Shown here in pieces: positions 18,301 to 26,956 of a DNA stretch of 64,000 nt. The notes below the pieces were generated by a model, which was not told the DNA's origin, did no database searches, and saw only the letters and a program-made list of their open reading frames with translations. Source of the stretch: Geoanaerobacter sp964528055 (GTDB lineage Bacteria > Desulfobacterota > Desulfuromonadia > Geobacterales > DSM-12255). The stretch is from contig CAZGQM010000005.1 of assembly GCA_964528055.1 (NCBI GenBank), positions 1-64,000 of the forward strand. The letters run 5' to 3'. Made by a program: the position numbers and the translations under genes. The first letter of the stretch is position 1. Each line of letters begins with the position of its first letter.

Positions 18301-18871
18301 GGACCGTTTTAGCCAGGATATGAAGCGCTACACTACAGTGGACACCGCCGGATTGAGCGAAATCAAAGACGGAAAAGAGGTGAAAGTCTGCGGTATCGTG
18401 GTTGCACTCAAGGAAAGCATCACCAAGAAGGGTGACAGAATGGGGTTTGCCACCATCGAGGACCTGATCGGTTCCGTGGAGGTAATAGTATTCCCTGAGA
18501 CCTATGCCAAGTCAGGGGAGTTCCTGAAGTCCGAAGAGCCCCTGGTGATAACCGGTATCGTTGATGTTGGCGAGAAAAATATCAAGATCAAGGCGTCCGA
18601 TATTATTCTGCTCAGTGAACTCTCATCCCGAGGTACAAAGCGGGTCCACTTTACACTCAAATCAGCTGCTTTGGACAGGGGTCAGCTAGAGACGCTCAGG
18701 GAGATAGTGGCCCGTCACAGGGGGAACTGTGAGGCTCTGCTTCATATCGAAATTCCGGATAAATGCCGCGCCACCATACCACTGACCGAGCGTTTCAAGG
18801 TGGCTGCCTGTGACGAACTGATGCTGGACGTAGACAAACTTGTGGGGTACCGGGCGACAAGGTTTGAGTAG
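15398..18871 (+). CDS. dnaE: DNA polymerase III alpha subunit
   Basis: The 1157-residue replicative polymerase. The N-terminal PHP domain starts at once (HLHLHTQYSLLDGA). The catalytic aspartates of the palm lie in PDIDVDF (near 410) and KFDFLGL (near 565). The fingers follow, with YQEQVMQISR. Further on come the tandem helix-hairpin-helix region and an OB-fold domain near 985-1070 with the beta-clamp-contact region before it. The size is that of a normal DnaE1. No proofreading domain is fused. It is followed after 71 bases by accA, an order seen in many bacteria, so the two are probably cotranscribed. Confidence 0.97.
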   Translation: MHQAEFVHLHLHTQYSLLDGAIRLGDLLGKVKGFGMPAVAMTDHGSMFGAIEFYQKCLDKGIKPLIGSEVYVAPGSRFTKEHGSGSGEHSSYHLILLCENLKGYKNLSRLVSAGYKEGFYYKPRIDKELLTEYSEGLIALSACLKGEVASLCTRGRIEDAVTTARWYSELFPERYYIELQENTLPEQDIANKRLQEVARELSLPLVATNDCHYLNREDARAHEVLLCIQTGKTMNDENRMRFSADEFYVKSPEEMANAFHYAPEAVSNTVRIAERCHLELDFNTYHFPKYELPEGKSLDQELEEEAEKGLESRLATIRTKNPDFSEADSLAYHERLKIEIDCIKQMGFPGYFLIVADFINWAKNQGIPVGPGRGSAAGSLVAYSIRITDIDPIPYNLLFERFLNPERVSMPDIDVDFCTDRREEVINYVTEKYGRDKVCQIITFGTMAARGVIRDVGRAMDLPYGDVDRIAKLVPEVLNITLEEALKQEPKINELAVADPRVRGLLDVALRLEGLARHASTHAAGVVVAPDFLEEFCPVYKDQKTGVINTQYSMKYVEKIGLVKFDFLGLKNLTVIDNAVKLIRQGRDPKFDISLLRDDDRESYELISAGNTTGIFQLESSGMKEMLVKLKPSCFEDVIAACALYRPGPLGSGMVDDFIERKHGRKKVTFDLPQLEPILKDTYGVIVYQEQVMQISRTLAGYSLGQADLLRRAMGKKDPAVMAKEKVPFLDGAKKLGIDTKKAEAIFDLMAKFAEYGFNKSHSAAYALIAYQTAFLKAHYPVEFMAALLTEDREKTDKIIKNIGDCRDMGLEVLPPDINSSDLSFRVSGSSIRFGLGAIKNVGQGAIESIIDGRSSGLFRDIFDFCERVDLRKVNKRVMEALIKSGAFDSTGTNRASLMAILEDAVILGQKIQDERESSQVSLFGTAEIAKSNGNGRDKLPDLPEWDDKLKLGFEKESLGFFITGHPLDRFSQDMKRYTTVDTAGLSEIKDGKEVKVCGIVVALKESITKKGDRMGFATIEDLIGSVEVIVFPETYAKSGEFLKSEEPLVITGIVDVGEKNIKIKASDIILLSELSSRGTKRVHFTLKSAALDRGQLETLREIVARHRGNCEALLHIEIPDKCRATIPLTERFKVAACDELMLDVDKLVGYRATRFE

Positions 18872-18942
18872 AAAATGTCGAATGCAGGATATACCAAGCC
18901 GTTACGTATAACGTTTCACGTCGTATAGACAGGGAGGAAACA

Positions 18943-19902
18943 ATGGGTCTGCAGAATTTTTATATGGAGTTTGAGAAACCACTTGTTGAGCTTGACAAGA
19001 AGATCGAGGAGCTGAGGGAGATGTCAGGTGATTCCCTTGATCTGGCATCAGAGATCGGAAAACTGGAGAAGAAGTCTGAGAAGGTCCGCTCTGAAATTTT
19101 TTCCGGGCTTTCACGCTGGCAGACGGCTCAAGTGGCGCGCCATCCCAACCGGCCATTTACACTCGACTATCTCAATCTGATCTTCACCGATTTTGTCGAG
19201 CTCCACGGAGATCGTCTCTACGGAGATGACCACGCCATAGTAGGCGGTCCTGCAAGGCTGGATGGTGAACCGGTAATGGTGATAGGCCATCAGAAGGGTC
19301 GCGACACCAAAGAGAAGGTCTATCGCAACTTCGGCATGCCGAACCCTGAGGGGTACCGCAAGGCACTGAGGCTGATGGAGATGGCAGAGCGATTCCGCAT
19401 GCCGATAGTGACCTTTGTCGACACCCCCGGTGCCTTTCCAGGCATCGGTGCCGAGGAGCGGGGTCAGGCAGAGGCAATCGCACGTAACCTCCGGGAGATG
19501 GCAGCTCTAACCGTGCCGATAGTCGTGGTGGTGACGGGTGAGGGGGGGTCAGGCGGCGCTCTGGCAATAGCCGTCGGGAACCGTGTCCTTATGCTTGAGT
19601 ATTCCGTCTATGCAGTTATCTCGCCGGAGGGTTGTGCGGCCATCCTCTGGTCAGACGGCACAAAGGGGGCACAGGCAGCCGAGGCTCTCAAGCTAACCTC
19701 CAAGGATATCAAGGAGCTGGATGTCATCGACGAGATCGTACCCGAGCCGATGGGAGGAGCCCATCGCGACCACGAGGCCATGGCAAAGACCCTGCACGAA
19801 GCCATTGTACGCCATCTCAAAGAACTGAAGGGTATGTCTGCAGAAGAGTTGGTGGAAGCCCGATATCAGAAATTCCGCAAGATGTCGCGGTTTATTGAAT
19901 AA
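18943..19902 (+). CDS. accA: Acetyl-CoA carboxylase carboxyltransferase subunit alpha
   Basis: A 319-residue subunit of the cytoplasmic carboxyltransferase that, with AccD, moves the carboxyl group from biotin to acetyl-CoA in fatty acid synthesis. A helical N-terminus (about 1-60) precedes the crotonase-fold domain. PGAFPGIGAEERGQ and GEGGSGGALAI form the acyl-CoA and carboxybiotin oxyanion sites. The length equals that of E. coli AccA. GGAGG stands before the ATG. accD is not in the window. Confidence 0.96.
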   Translation: MGLQNFYMEFEKPLVELDKKIEELREMSGDSLDLASEIGKLEKKSEKVRSEIFSGLSRWQTAQVARHPNRPFTLDYLNLIFTDFVELHGDRLYGDDHAIVGGPARLDGEPVMVIGHQKGRDTKEKVYRNFGMPNPEGYRKALRLMEMAERFRMPIVTFVDTPGAFPGIGAEERGQAEAIARNLREMAALTVPIVVVVTGEGGSGGALAIAVGNRVLMLEYSVYAVISPEGCAAILWSDGTKGAQAAEALKLTSKDIKELDVIDEIVPEPMGGAHRDHEAMAKTLHEAIVRHLKELKGMSAEELVEARYQKFRKMSRFIE

Positions 19903-19943
19903 ATGCTCTAGTTGACTAATAAAACGGCTCTTTTTCTTCAGTA

Positions 19944-19976
19944 AAAATCGATTGTAACGATATTTGTTACGATTTT
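19944..19976. terminator. Bulged inverted repeat after accA
   Basis: AAAATCG-ATT-GTAAC is followed by its near-complement GTTACGATTTT, giving an 11-base-pair stem with a four-base bulge. It could be a weak terminator for accA or a protein-binding site for the short ORF that follows. Confidence 0.3.
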
Positions 19977-19988
19977 CTGAGGGAAAAG

Positions 19989-20123
19989 ATGCCGAGTAAC
20001 CTAATTCAGAGAGGTAAAACCTACAGCGCAAGACTGTTCATTCCTGCTTATCTGCGAGTTCATGCCGGATGCGCTGAGGTTGTAAAATCTCTCAAAACAA
20101 CTGACAGAAGACAGGCGCGATAG
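19989..20123 (+). pseudogene. Remnant of a tyrosine-recombinase (phage-type integrase) N-terminus
   Basis: A 44-codon ORF with GAGGG five bases before its ATG. The product resembles the arm-binding N-terminal segment (DUF6538-like) of phage-type integrases: MPSNLIQRGKTY, a FIPAYLR block, and KSLKTTDRRQAR. In intact integrases this short opening module is followed by about 300 residues of core-binding and catalytic domains. Here a TAG stop ends it, and the following DNA encodes no catalytic tyrosine domain. It is therefore most likely the stump of a lost integrated element, though a small expressed protein is possible. The family link is by recognition of the motif, not by alignment. Confidence 0.55.
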
Positions 20124-20180
20124 TTACTACCGGGCTATCTGCCGGAACTACCTACTACTTCACGGTAGTAGTCGCACAGG

Positions 20181-20223
20181 GAACACAAAAACCCTCCCCT
20201 TCAAGGGGAGGGTTTTTGTGTTC
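20181..20223. terminator. Strong bidirectional terminator
   Basis: A perfect 19-base-pair stem (20181-20199 and 20205-20223) encloses the five-base loop TTCAA. Its GC core is flanked by A-run and T-run, so it works in either direction. Confidence 0.85.
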
Positions 20224-20252
20224 CGGCAATCGATACAGGCACAAGTACAGCA

Positions 20253-20283
20253 CAGGCACCTCCATAGTTACGCATGGTGCCTG
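20253..20283. repeat. Inverted repeat, 8-base arms
   Basis: CAGGCACC at 20253-20260 pairs with GGTGCCTG at 20276-20283, followed by GATTTTC. It lies between the strong terminator and the diguanylate cyclase, and may be a second weak terminator or an operator. Confidence 0.35.
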
Positions 20284-20385
20284 GATTTTCGTCCTGACAA
20301 TCATAAAACCGCGTGCATTGTCTATTAAAAAGGGTATATTTTGTTTGTAAGGCTATGCGTTCTTTCCGGATACTGGTGAGCCGAC

Positions 20386-21657
20386 ATGAATCACACCTTT
20401 ATATGGCCCAAGGCCTTCAAATATTTTGATCAGGTTCGCCTCTTCCTTGTACTTCTCTGTACAACCCTTTCGATACTTGTCTTCAGCTTCTTTCTCATTC
20501 TTTTTAATCGGACTGACGAGATGCTGTCGCACCGACTGCATGACCAGGCAGTTGCCTATATTGAACTCTTGAACCATGCCAGGAATTGGAATTTGAATTA
20601 CGGGGGGGTCTATGTAGAAAAAAAGAGTGGTGTAGAAACCAACTATTATCTTAAAGGTCTCGACATCAAGCCTGATCTCCGGACAGAAGAGGGACGGACC
20701 CTTACGATGCGGAACCATGCCATCATGGCTATGGAAATTTCCCGTATCAGCGAACTTCAAGGGGGGGTTCGATTTCGTGTTGTCAGTAATACCCCCATTG
20801 ACCCAGATAACATGCCTGACTCCCTTGAGTCTTTGGCTCTCGAACGTTTTGCACAAGGCAAGAAAGAGTATTTTGCTCTCATCACTGACAAAAAGTTCCC
20901 CCTGTATCGTTACGTGATCCCCCTCTTTGTCGAAAAAAGCTGTCTTGAGTGCCATCAGCAGAAGGGGTACCAGGTTGGAAGTATTATCGGGGCCATCAGT
21001 GTAATTATTCCTGTAGAACAGCTCATTGCCGAGACAACAGCCATCAAGACCCTTCTCTTAGTAGGAGGAGGCATTATGATTGCTCTTGTTGTAGGCATTG
21101 CATATTGTCTTACCTGGCAGATGGCGATTCGTCTTGATGAAGTGCAGAGACGCCTCAAGAAACAGGCATCAACGGATGAATTGACCGGACTGAAAAACCG
21201 TCGCACTATCATGACTCGTCTGAACGAAGAGTTGCAGCGCGCAGTACGACTTCATGAGCCGCTTGGCGTAATGATCCTGGATATCGACCATTTCAAACGG
21301 ATAAACGATACCTATGGGCACCCGTTTGGAGACAGGGTTTTGTCTGCTGTAGCCGCTTGTATCCGTGATAATCTTAGAAATTACGATTTGATCGGCAGAA
21401 TCGGGGGTGAAGAGTTCCTTGTCCTATCTCCAGGTACCGGACTGGATGATGCCCTGATCCTTGCTGAAAGGGTTAGAGAGAGTGTTAATGCATGCGAAAT
21501 TATTGATGATGGTAAGTCTGTCTCAGTGACAGTAAGTGTAGGACTTACCATTTCGCAGTCAAGTGACGCTACCCATGAAAAGCTTCTCAATAGGGCCGAT
21601 AGTGCACTCTATCGAGCTAAGGAGGGGGGACGAAACCGCGTGGTTTCTATTGCCTGA
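20386..21657 (+). CDS. Membrane diguanylate cyclase with DUF3365-type haem sensor
   Basis: A 423-residue inner-membrane protein making cyclic di-GMP. A membrane segment (about 20-42) is followed by a periplasmic domain of about 180 residues of the DUF3365 (Tll0287-like) type. That domain contains CLECH (186-190), a covalent c-type haem motif. A second membrane segment lies near 222-245, followed by a GGDEF domain. The catalytic motif is GGEEF near 340, and RNYD five residues before it is an intact inhibitory site for product feedback. So the output is an active, feedback-controlled cyclase, and the input is plausibly redox state or a haem ligand. It is preceded by the strong terminator at 20181-20223, so it has its own promoter. 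Confidence 0.9.
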   Translation: MNHTFIWPKAFKYFDQVRLFLVLLCTTLSILVFSFFLILFNRTDEMLSHRLHDQAVAYIELLNHARNWNLNYGGVYVEKKSGVETNYYLKGLDIKPDLRTEEGRTLTMRNHAIMAMEISRISELQGGVRFRVVSNTPIDPDNMPDSLESLALERFAQGKKEYFALITDKKFPLYRYVIPLFVEKSCLECHQQKGYQVGSIIGAISVIIPVEQLIAETTAIKTLLLVGGGIMIALVVGIAYCLTWQMAIRLDEVQRRLKKQASTDELTGLKNRRTIMTRLNEELQRAVRLHEPLGVMILDIDHFKRINDTYGHPFGDRVLSAVAACIRDNLRNYDLIGRIGGEEFLVLSPGTGLDDALILAERVRESVNACEIIDDGKSVSVTVSVGLTISQSSDATHEKLLNRADSALYRAKEGGRNRVVSIA

Positions 21658-21689
21658 GAAACAAATTTGCTGAATAGGGGAGCTTACGT

Positions 21690-22517
21690 ATGGAAGAGCG
21701 TCTGCAGAAGGTTCTGGCACAGGCCGGTATTGCATCACGGCGAGCTGCAGAGCAGTTGATAACGGCCGGCAGAGTAACGGTAAACGGTGTCGTAGTTACC
21801 GAACTCGGTAGCAAGGCTGATCCTGATAGGGATACCGTCTCCTTGGACGGTAATCCGGTTCAGGTAGAAAAGTCGAAAGTATATCTTCTTCTCTACAAAC
21901 CGTCCGGCTACATGACCACCATGAAAGATCCGGAGGGGCGGCCGGTGGTCACCGATCTCCTCAAGGAGGTCAGGGAGCGGGTGTATCCCGTTGGTCGTCT
22001 TGACTACAACACTGAAGGACTCCTGCTTCTTACCAATGACGGTGAATGGGCAAACCGACTCATGCATCCCCGGCACGAGGTGGAGAAGGAGTACCATGTC
22101 AGGGTGAGGGGGATGGTTGACCAGCTGCAGGTGAGCCGGCTCTCTTCTGGTGTGGAGCTTGAGGATGGGATGACCGCTTCTGCTGAGGTGCGGGTGATAA
22201 AGGCTAGCGATAATAATACCTGGCTCTCCATTGCGATTCATGAAGGGCGCTATCGACAAGTACGGCGGATGTGCGAGGCGGTTTCTCTGAGCGTTGTCCG
22301 TCTTAAACGGGTTCGTTACGGACAACTGGGACTTGGAGAGCTTAAGCCAGGCGAGTATCGTCTTCTTACTCTGGATGAAGTAAAAGGGCTCTCCGGAATC
22401 AAGATGCTGGAGAAGCGTTCTTCACAAGCAAAGGGAGTCAAGACTCTGTACCGAAGAGCATCTGGTCATATGGCCGGTAGTCGTTCTGTTAAAAAACCAG
22501 TGCAAGGGGGTGACTAG
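21690..22517 (+). CDS. rluB: 23S rRNA pseudouridine synthase, RluB/RsuA family
   Basis: A 275-residue RNA-modifying enzyme. An S4 RNA-binding domain (residues 1-60, RLQKVLAQAGIASRR) is followed by the catalytic domain with the family motif GRLDYNTEGLLLLTNDG, whose Asp attacks the uridine. The basic C-terminal tail (RSSQAKGV to the end) is common in RluB-type proteins. It could instead be RsuA-like, but size and motif spelling favour RluB. It begins 32 bases after the cyclase gene, so cotranscription is likely. Confidence 0.88.
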   Translation: MEERLQKVLAQAGIASRRAAEQLITAGRVTVNGVVVTELGSKADPDRDTVSLDGNPVQVEKSKVYLLLYKPSGYMTTMKDPEGRPVVTDLLKEVRERVYPVGRLDYNTEGLLLLTNDGEWANRLMHPRHEVEKEYHVRVRGMVDQLQVSRLSSGVELEDGMTASAEVRVIKASDNNTWLSIAIHEGRYRQVRRMCEAVSLSVVRLKRVRYGQLGLGELKPGEYRLLTLDEVKGLSGIKMLEKRSSQAKGVKTLYRRASGHMAGSRSVKKPVQGGD

Positions 22518-22606
22518 CGCGCATAAATACAATAATAACGTATATTTATGTGGAATGGTACAAATAATGCTTTTCATTGATTGATAATGGTATTGCGTTA
22601 AATTAC

Positions 22607-22615
22607 TGATATAAT
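22607..22615 (+). promoter_or_regulatory. Extended -10 promoter for the Sel1-repeat gene
   Basis: TGATATAAT is a perfect extended -10 element in a very AT-rich stretch (22520-22660), 46 bases before the ATG. No good -35 box is seen at 17 bases, which fits an extended -10 promoter. Confidence 0.45.
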
Positions 22616-22660
22616 GACATTTAATGCGATGATATGATAGAGCGATAGTAGAGGGGATTC

Positions 22661-23539
22661 ATGCGGAAAAGGATCTTCCGGATAGCAGTTTTCAGCTCTC
22701 TCTTTATCTGGAGGGCAATGCCGCTATACGCCGACATCGACCTTGAAGAAGCGGCTTATTCCCGGCAGTACTATTCTCCAACAGCAAACCAGAATAATTC
22801 CGATGACTCTGATGCGGTTAAACCGCAGATCTCTGCTCTCCCCTCAGGCGCTCTTGCCGGCGAAGACCCGGTAAAATACTTCGGTTCTTGCATGAAGGCA
22901 GCCAAACACGGTGATGTTCAGGCCCAGTTCAATCTCGGTTATATGCACTTTAATGGCTTTGGAGTCGAGGTAGGCAAGGCCCGTGCAGCCATCTGGTTCA
23001 AGAAGGCTGCAGTACGCGGTCATCTTGAGGCTCAGAAAGCTTTGGGACTTATGTATGCCAAGGGTGACGGCGTTCCACAGGACTTCGCAGAAGCGCTTAT
23101 CTGGTTTCGGATGAGCGCCGAAAAAGGTGACCCCCTTTCACAGTTCAGCATTGGCAGTATTTACTACAATGGTTGGGGCGTTCCCGTGGACAAGGCTGAA
23201 GCTGCAAGATGGTGCAGCATGGCAGCCGAGCAGGGGGAGCCGCAGTCACAATACATTCTTGGGTCCATGTTCGTACGCGGAGAAGGGGTCCCTCAGGATT
23301 ATTCAGCGGCTCGCAAATGGTTCAGCAGGAGCGCCGAGCAGGGGAATCCCCAGGCGCAGCTGAGCCTCGGACTCCTTTACTACAATGGCTGGGGCGTGGC
23401 ACAGGACCATGAGGCAGCTCTCAGGTGGTGCCTCATGGCGGTTGATCAGGGTGATGAGCAGGCCAATATGGTTCTCTCTACCATGCTCAAGCACAAGAAG
23501 GGGCGTGAGGCTGCCGGAGAAAGGGTTGCCATAAAATAG
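22661..23539 (+). CDS. Secreted Sel1-repeat protein
   Basis: A 292-residue protein with a signal peptide (about 1-24, ending LYA before DIDLEE) and then at least five Sel1-like repeats of about 36 residues from residue 75 onward. Repeats share the pattern A-x-x-LG-x-x-Y-x-x-G-x-GV-x-x-D-x-x-x-A-x-x-W. Such helical arrays act as periplasmic or surface scaffolds for protein contacts, often in stress or envelope signalling. A specific partner cannot be inferred. It has its own promoter and is closed by a terminator at 23577. Confidence 0.85.
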   Translation: MRKRIFRIAVFSSLFIWRAMPLYADIDLEEAAYSRQYYSPTANQNNSDDSDAVKPQISALPSGALAGEDPVKYFGSCMKAAKHGDVQAQFNLGYMHFNGFGVEVGKARAAIWFKKAAVRGHLEAQKALGLMYAKGDGVPQDFAEALIWFRMSAEKGDPLSQFSIGSIYYNGWGVPVDKAEAARWCSMAAEQGEPQSQYILGSMFVRGEGVPQDYSAARKWFSRSAEQGNPQAQLSLGLLYYNGWGVAQDHEAALRWCLMAVDQGDEQANMVLSTMLKHKKGREAAGERVAIK

Positions 23540-23576
23540 AGCTGCAGTACGCATTCAAAAATCATCTGCAATTCGA

Positions 23577-23605
23577 AGCCGCACGCGTCACGTGCGGCTT
23601 TTTTG
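23577..23605 (+). terminator. Rho-independent terminator after the Sel1-repeat gene
   Basis: A 9-base-pair stem (AGCCGCACG, loop CGTCA, CGTGCGGCT) is followed by a run of six T. Confidence 0.85.
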
Positions 23606-23683
23606 TTGCCTTTGCCACTCTCCTGCCTTACTTTGATTCCGTTCTTTTCGCATGCAATTTACTGTTTAGTATACTGGAGAGAG

Positions 23684-26600
23684 ATGCGGGGCCCCATTCG
23701 ACTTCATTCTGGCAACCGACTTGAGGTTCTGGCCGACCGGCTTGCAGAAGTGGTTGCACGTCCGCCGTCAGACCCCCTTGTTCAGGAGCTGATTGTGGTT
23801 CAGAGCCGTGGAATGGAGCGCTGGCTCACCATGCAGCTTGCAGAGCGCCTCGGTTCCTGGGCCAACTGCCGTTACCCCTTTCCCAACGCTCTTGCCTGGG
23901 AGATGTTCAAGCTGGCTTTTGACACACTTCCTGATGAGAACCCATACTCTCCGGATGCCATTGCCTGGCGCCTGATGGAGATCCTTCCCGATTGTAATGA
24001 AAAACCAGGATTTGAGCCGCTACGCTCCTATCTTTCCGGAACTTCGAGTGAACTCAAGCATTTTCAGCTGGCCAGGCAGATTGCAGATCTGTTTGATCAG
24101 TACACTATTTTCAGACCAAGGATGCTCGCAGCATGGGAATCAGGGCGCTCCTGCGTACAGTGCCGCTGGCAGGCCGAACTTTGGAAAATGCTGGTTGCAG
24201 TGGAGCCGACGCCTCACCGAGGGAGACTGCTTCTTGAATTCCGGAAAACGATGGGTTCGAAGAAGCAGCTGTTGGGAAAGATTCCAGAACGGATATCAGT
24301 TTTTGGTATCCCCTCTCTTCCACCGTATCATATGGAGATTCTGTCCGCACTTGCCTGTCGAACCGAGGTGAACCTTTTTCTCCTGAATCCCTGCCGTGAA
24401 CACTGGTTCCTGATCAGCTCAACAAAAGAGAAGGCTCGGAGTGCGATCAGGAGCCGGCAACAGCCGGGACTTTTCGATTCTCTGGATGAGGATAATCCAC
24501 TGCTTGCGTCAATGGGGTCGCAGGGCCGTGATTTTCATGGTTTCCTCTACGACGGGTTCCAGCTCGATGAAGGGGGTGGGGGACTGTTCCTTCAGCCGGA
24601 AGGGGGCGGCATCCTTCAGAGAATACAGTCCGAGATCCTTAATCTGACCGATGGGACGGCAACAACCGTTAAGCACCCCATAGCCGGGGATGACCGATCC
24701 CTGCAGCTGCACTCCTGCCACAGCCCGTTGCGTGAGGTGGAGGTACTTCATGACCGTCTTCTTGAGCTGTTCGAGACAACCCCCGGCCTTGCCCCGCGCG
24801 ACATTCTGGTGATGACTCCTCGTATCGACGACTATGCACCCTATATCTCGGCAGTCTTCGGTGGACCCGGCGATGACGGACGACGGATTCCCTATGCCAT
24901 TGCCGACCGTAGTGTTACCTCCACCGCTTCACTCGTGAGGGGTTTTCTCTCGCTGATCGATCTTGCAGAGAGCCGGTGCGGGGCCTCACAGGTTCTGGAT
25001 CTGCTTGAGCACCCAGCCGTATCCCGCAGATTCGGCATGGATAGGGGTGGTCTGACAACAGTCCGGCAGTGGGTCACCGATAGCGGTATCCGGTGGGGAG
25101 TGGATGCAGAAGACCGTATCTGCGAAGGTCTCCCACCGTTCAGCGAGAATTCCTGGCGTGTCGGCCTTGACAGGCTTCTTCTCGGGTATGCGCTGCAGGG
25201 TGACGGCACGACCCTGTTCTCCGGCATTCTCCCCTATGCCGATCTGGAGGGGGGTGAGGCACGGCTTCTGGGTGAGCTCTTGGAGTTTACCGACCTTCTC
25301 TTTGCCTTCCGCCGGGAGAGAGGGGTCCAGAGGAGCCTTTTTGAGTGGGCCGACTATCTCGCAAGCCTGCTGGAGAGCTTCTTTCTTCCGGATGATGGGC
25401 TGCAGCGCGAGTTGACACTGCTCACTGCGACATTTGCCGAGCTTCGCAAGGGGAGGGACTTCGGGTTCAGCGGTCGTATAGGCCTTGCAGTGGTACGATC
25501 CTGGCTGTTACAACAGCTTGAACGGGATAACCCAGGACAAGGGTTTCTGGCTGGAAAGGTTACCTTCTGTGCAATGCTCCCGATGAGAAGCATACCGTTT
25601 CGGGTGATAGCGATGATTGGGATGGACGACGGGATCTTCCCCCGAAGGGATTCTCCATCCGGCTTCGACCTGATGGCTGCCTTTCCGAACCGCTGCGACC
25701 GCTCAATCCGGAACGAGGACCGATACCTCTTCCTTGAGGCCCTGCTTTCAGCGCGAGATGCCCTCTATATAAGCTATGTCGGTCAGAGCAGCCGGGACAA
25801 TGCGCCCCTTCCGCCATCGGTGCTGGTCAGCGAGTTGCTGGATTATGCGGAGCGAAGCTTCAGACTCTCCGGTTCTGAAGATGACGACATGCGAAGCCTG
25901 GTGCGCAACAGGCTTGTCATCAAACATCATCTTCAGCCGTTCCATCCTGCCTATTTCTCTTCCGACAACCCACGGTTTTTCAGCTACTCGGAGGACAACT
26001 GCCGGGCTGCCGAATCCCGCCTCGAAGGGGGAGGGGAGAGCAGGCTCTTTGCAGGGCTTCCCCTTGCACCACCTGCAAAAGAGGAGTGGATCGTTACTCT
26101 GGACGAGCTTGCCTTGTTCTTACGGAGTCCTGCCGGGCACTTTCTGCGTAACCGCCTTGGAATAAGGGTTGACCGAATAACCGCACCGGTTGAGGATAAT
26201 GAGCCGTTCAGCGTGGATCCCCTTGCTGGTTACCTTCTCTGCGATGAACTGGTTGACCGGATACTGTCGGGTGGCGATGCCGGCACTCTGGCAGATTCCT
26301 TTCGGGCGCGCGGGCTTCTCCCCCCTGCAGGTCAGGGGCGCGTTGCCTTTGAGGCGCTTAGAGAGAAGGCTGAGCGCTTTGCAGCTACTGTGGCGCCGCT
26401 GGTGGCGGAGAAGGAGCTGGAGCCGCTCCAGTTGGACGTACAGCTTGGCGACTTTCGACTGACAGGCAGGGTCGGCGGCATCCATCCTGGCGGCTTGGTG
26501 CGTCACCGCAGTGCCAGGAGTAAGTCGAAGTATCTCCTCTCCTGCTGGCTTGAGCATCTGGCTCTCAATTTGGCGGCTCCTTCCGGGTATCCACGCGGGA

Positions 26601-26956
26601 GCAGCCTGGTGGCACTGGACTGCATCAGCAGCTTCTCTCCCCTCCAAGACCCAGGCACGATCCTCATGGACCTTCTCGATCTTTACCGCCAGGGGCTCTG
26701 CGAACCGCTCCCATTTTTCCCGGAATGCTCGTTCGTCTTTTCAGAGGAGCCGGAGAGGACAGACAAGGTTGTAACCGTCTGGAACGGCTCTGAGTGGGGA
26801 GGGGGACATCCCGGCGAGCGGGCAAAGGATCAGGCATTCGACCTCTGCTTCGGTAGGATGGCCCCTGAAGCGCTCTTTACCTCCGACCGCTTCAGAGAAA
26901 TCTCTGATGCGGTCTATGGCCCTCTCCTGGTTTCTCTGCAGGGGGGCGAGCTGTGA
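23684..26956 (+). CDS. recC: Exodeoxyribonuclease V gamma subunit RecC
   Basis: A 1090-residue RecC, the inactive-helicase-like subunit that splits DNA strands and scans for Chi in the RecBCD machine. The N-terminus reads RLHSGNRLEVLADRL and VVQSRGMERWL, the normal RecC opening. The segment IGMDDGIFPRR is also typical. The start is the ATG at 23684, with GGAGAG just upstream. The open frame reaches back 27 codons through terminator DNA and those are not counted. Its stop overlaps the recB start by four bases (GTGA). Confidence 0.93.
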   Translation: MRGPIRLHSGNRLEVLADRLAEVVARPPSDPLVQELIVVQSRGMERWLTMQLAERLGSWANCRYPFPNALAWEMFKLAFDTLPDENPYSPDAIAWRLMEILPDCNEKPGFEPLRSYLSGTSSELKHFQLARQIADLFDQYTIFRPRMLAAWESGRSCVQCRWQAELWKMLVAVEPTPHRGRLLLEFRKTMGSKKQLLGKIPERISVFGIPSLPPYHMEILSALACRTEVNLFLLNPCREHWFLISSTKEKARSAIRSRQQPGLFDSLDEDNPLLASMGSQGRDFHGFLYDGFQLDEGGGGLFLQPEGGGILQRIQSEILNLTDGTATTVKHPIAGDDRSLQLHSCHSPLREVEVLHDRLLELFETTPGLAPRDILVMTPRIDDYAPYISAVFGGPGDDGRRIPYAIADRSVTSTASLVRGFLSLIDLAESRCGASQVLDLLEHPAVSRRFGMDRGGLTTVRQWVTDSGIRWGVDAEDRICEGLPPFSENSWRVGLDRLLLGYALQGDGTTLFSGILPYADLEGGEARLLGELLEFTDLLFAFRRERGVQRSLFEWADYLASLLESFFLPDDGLQRELTLLTATFAELRKGRDFGFSGRIGLAVVRSWLLQQLERDNPGQGFLAGKVTFCAMLPMRSIPFRVIAMIGMDDGIFPRRDSPSGFDLMAAFPNRCDRSIRNEDRYLFLEALLSARDALYISYVGQSSRDNAPLPPSVLVSELLDYAERSFRLSGSEDDDMRSLVRNRLVIKHHLQPFHPAYFSSDNPRFFSYSEDNCRAAESRLEGGGESRLFAGLPLAPPAKEEWIVTLDELALFLRSPAGHFLRNRLGIRVDRITAPVEDNEPFSVDPLAGYLLCDELVDRILSGGDAGTLADSFRARGLLPPAGQGRVAFEALREKAERFAATVAPLVAEKELEPLQLDVQLGDFRLTGRVGGIHPGGLVRHRSARSKSKYLLSCWLEHLALNLAAPSGYPRGSSLVALDCISSFSPLQDPGTILMDLLDLYRQGLCEPLPFFPECSFVFSEEPERTDKVVTVWNGSEWGGGHPGERAKDQAFDLCFGRMAPEALFTSDRFREISDAVYGPLLVSLQGGEL

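Noticed and set aside
20353..20955. 200-residue minus-strand ORF
   Set aside because: Antisense to the diguanylate cyclase N-terminus; no recognisable features.
22661..23539. Repeats in the Sel1 gene as a possible repeat array or CRISPR
   Set aside because: The period follows 36-residue protein repeats in one reading frame; there are no identical DNA repeats with unique spacers. No CRISPR array was seen anywhere.
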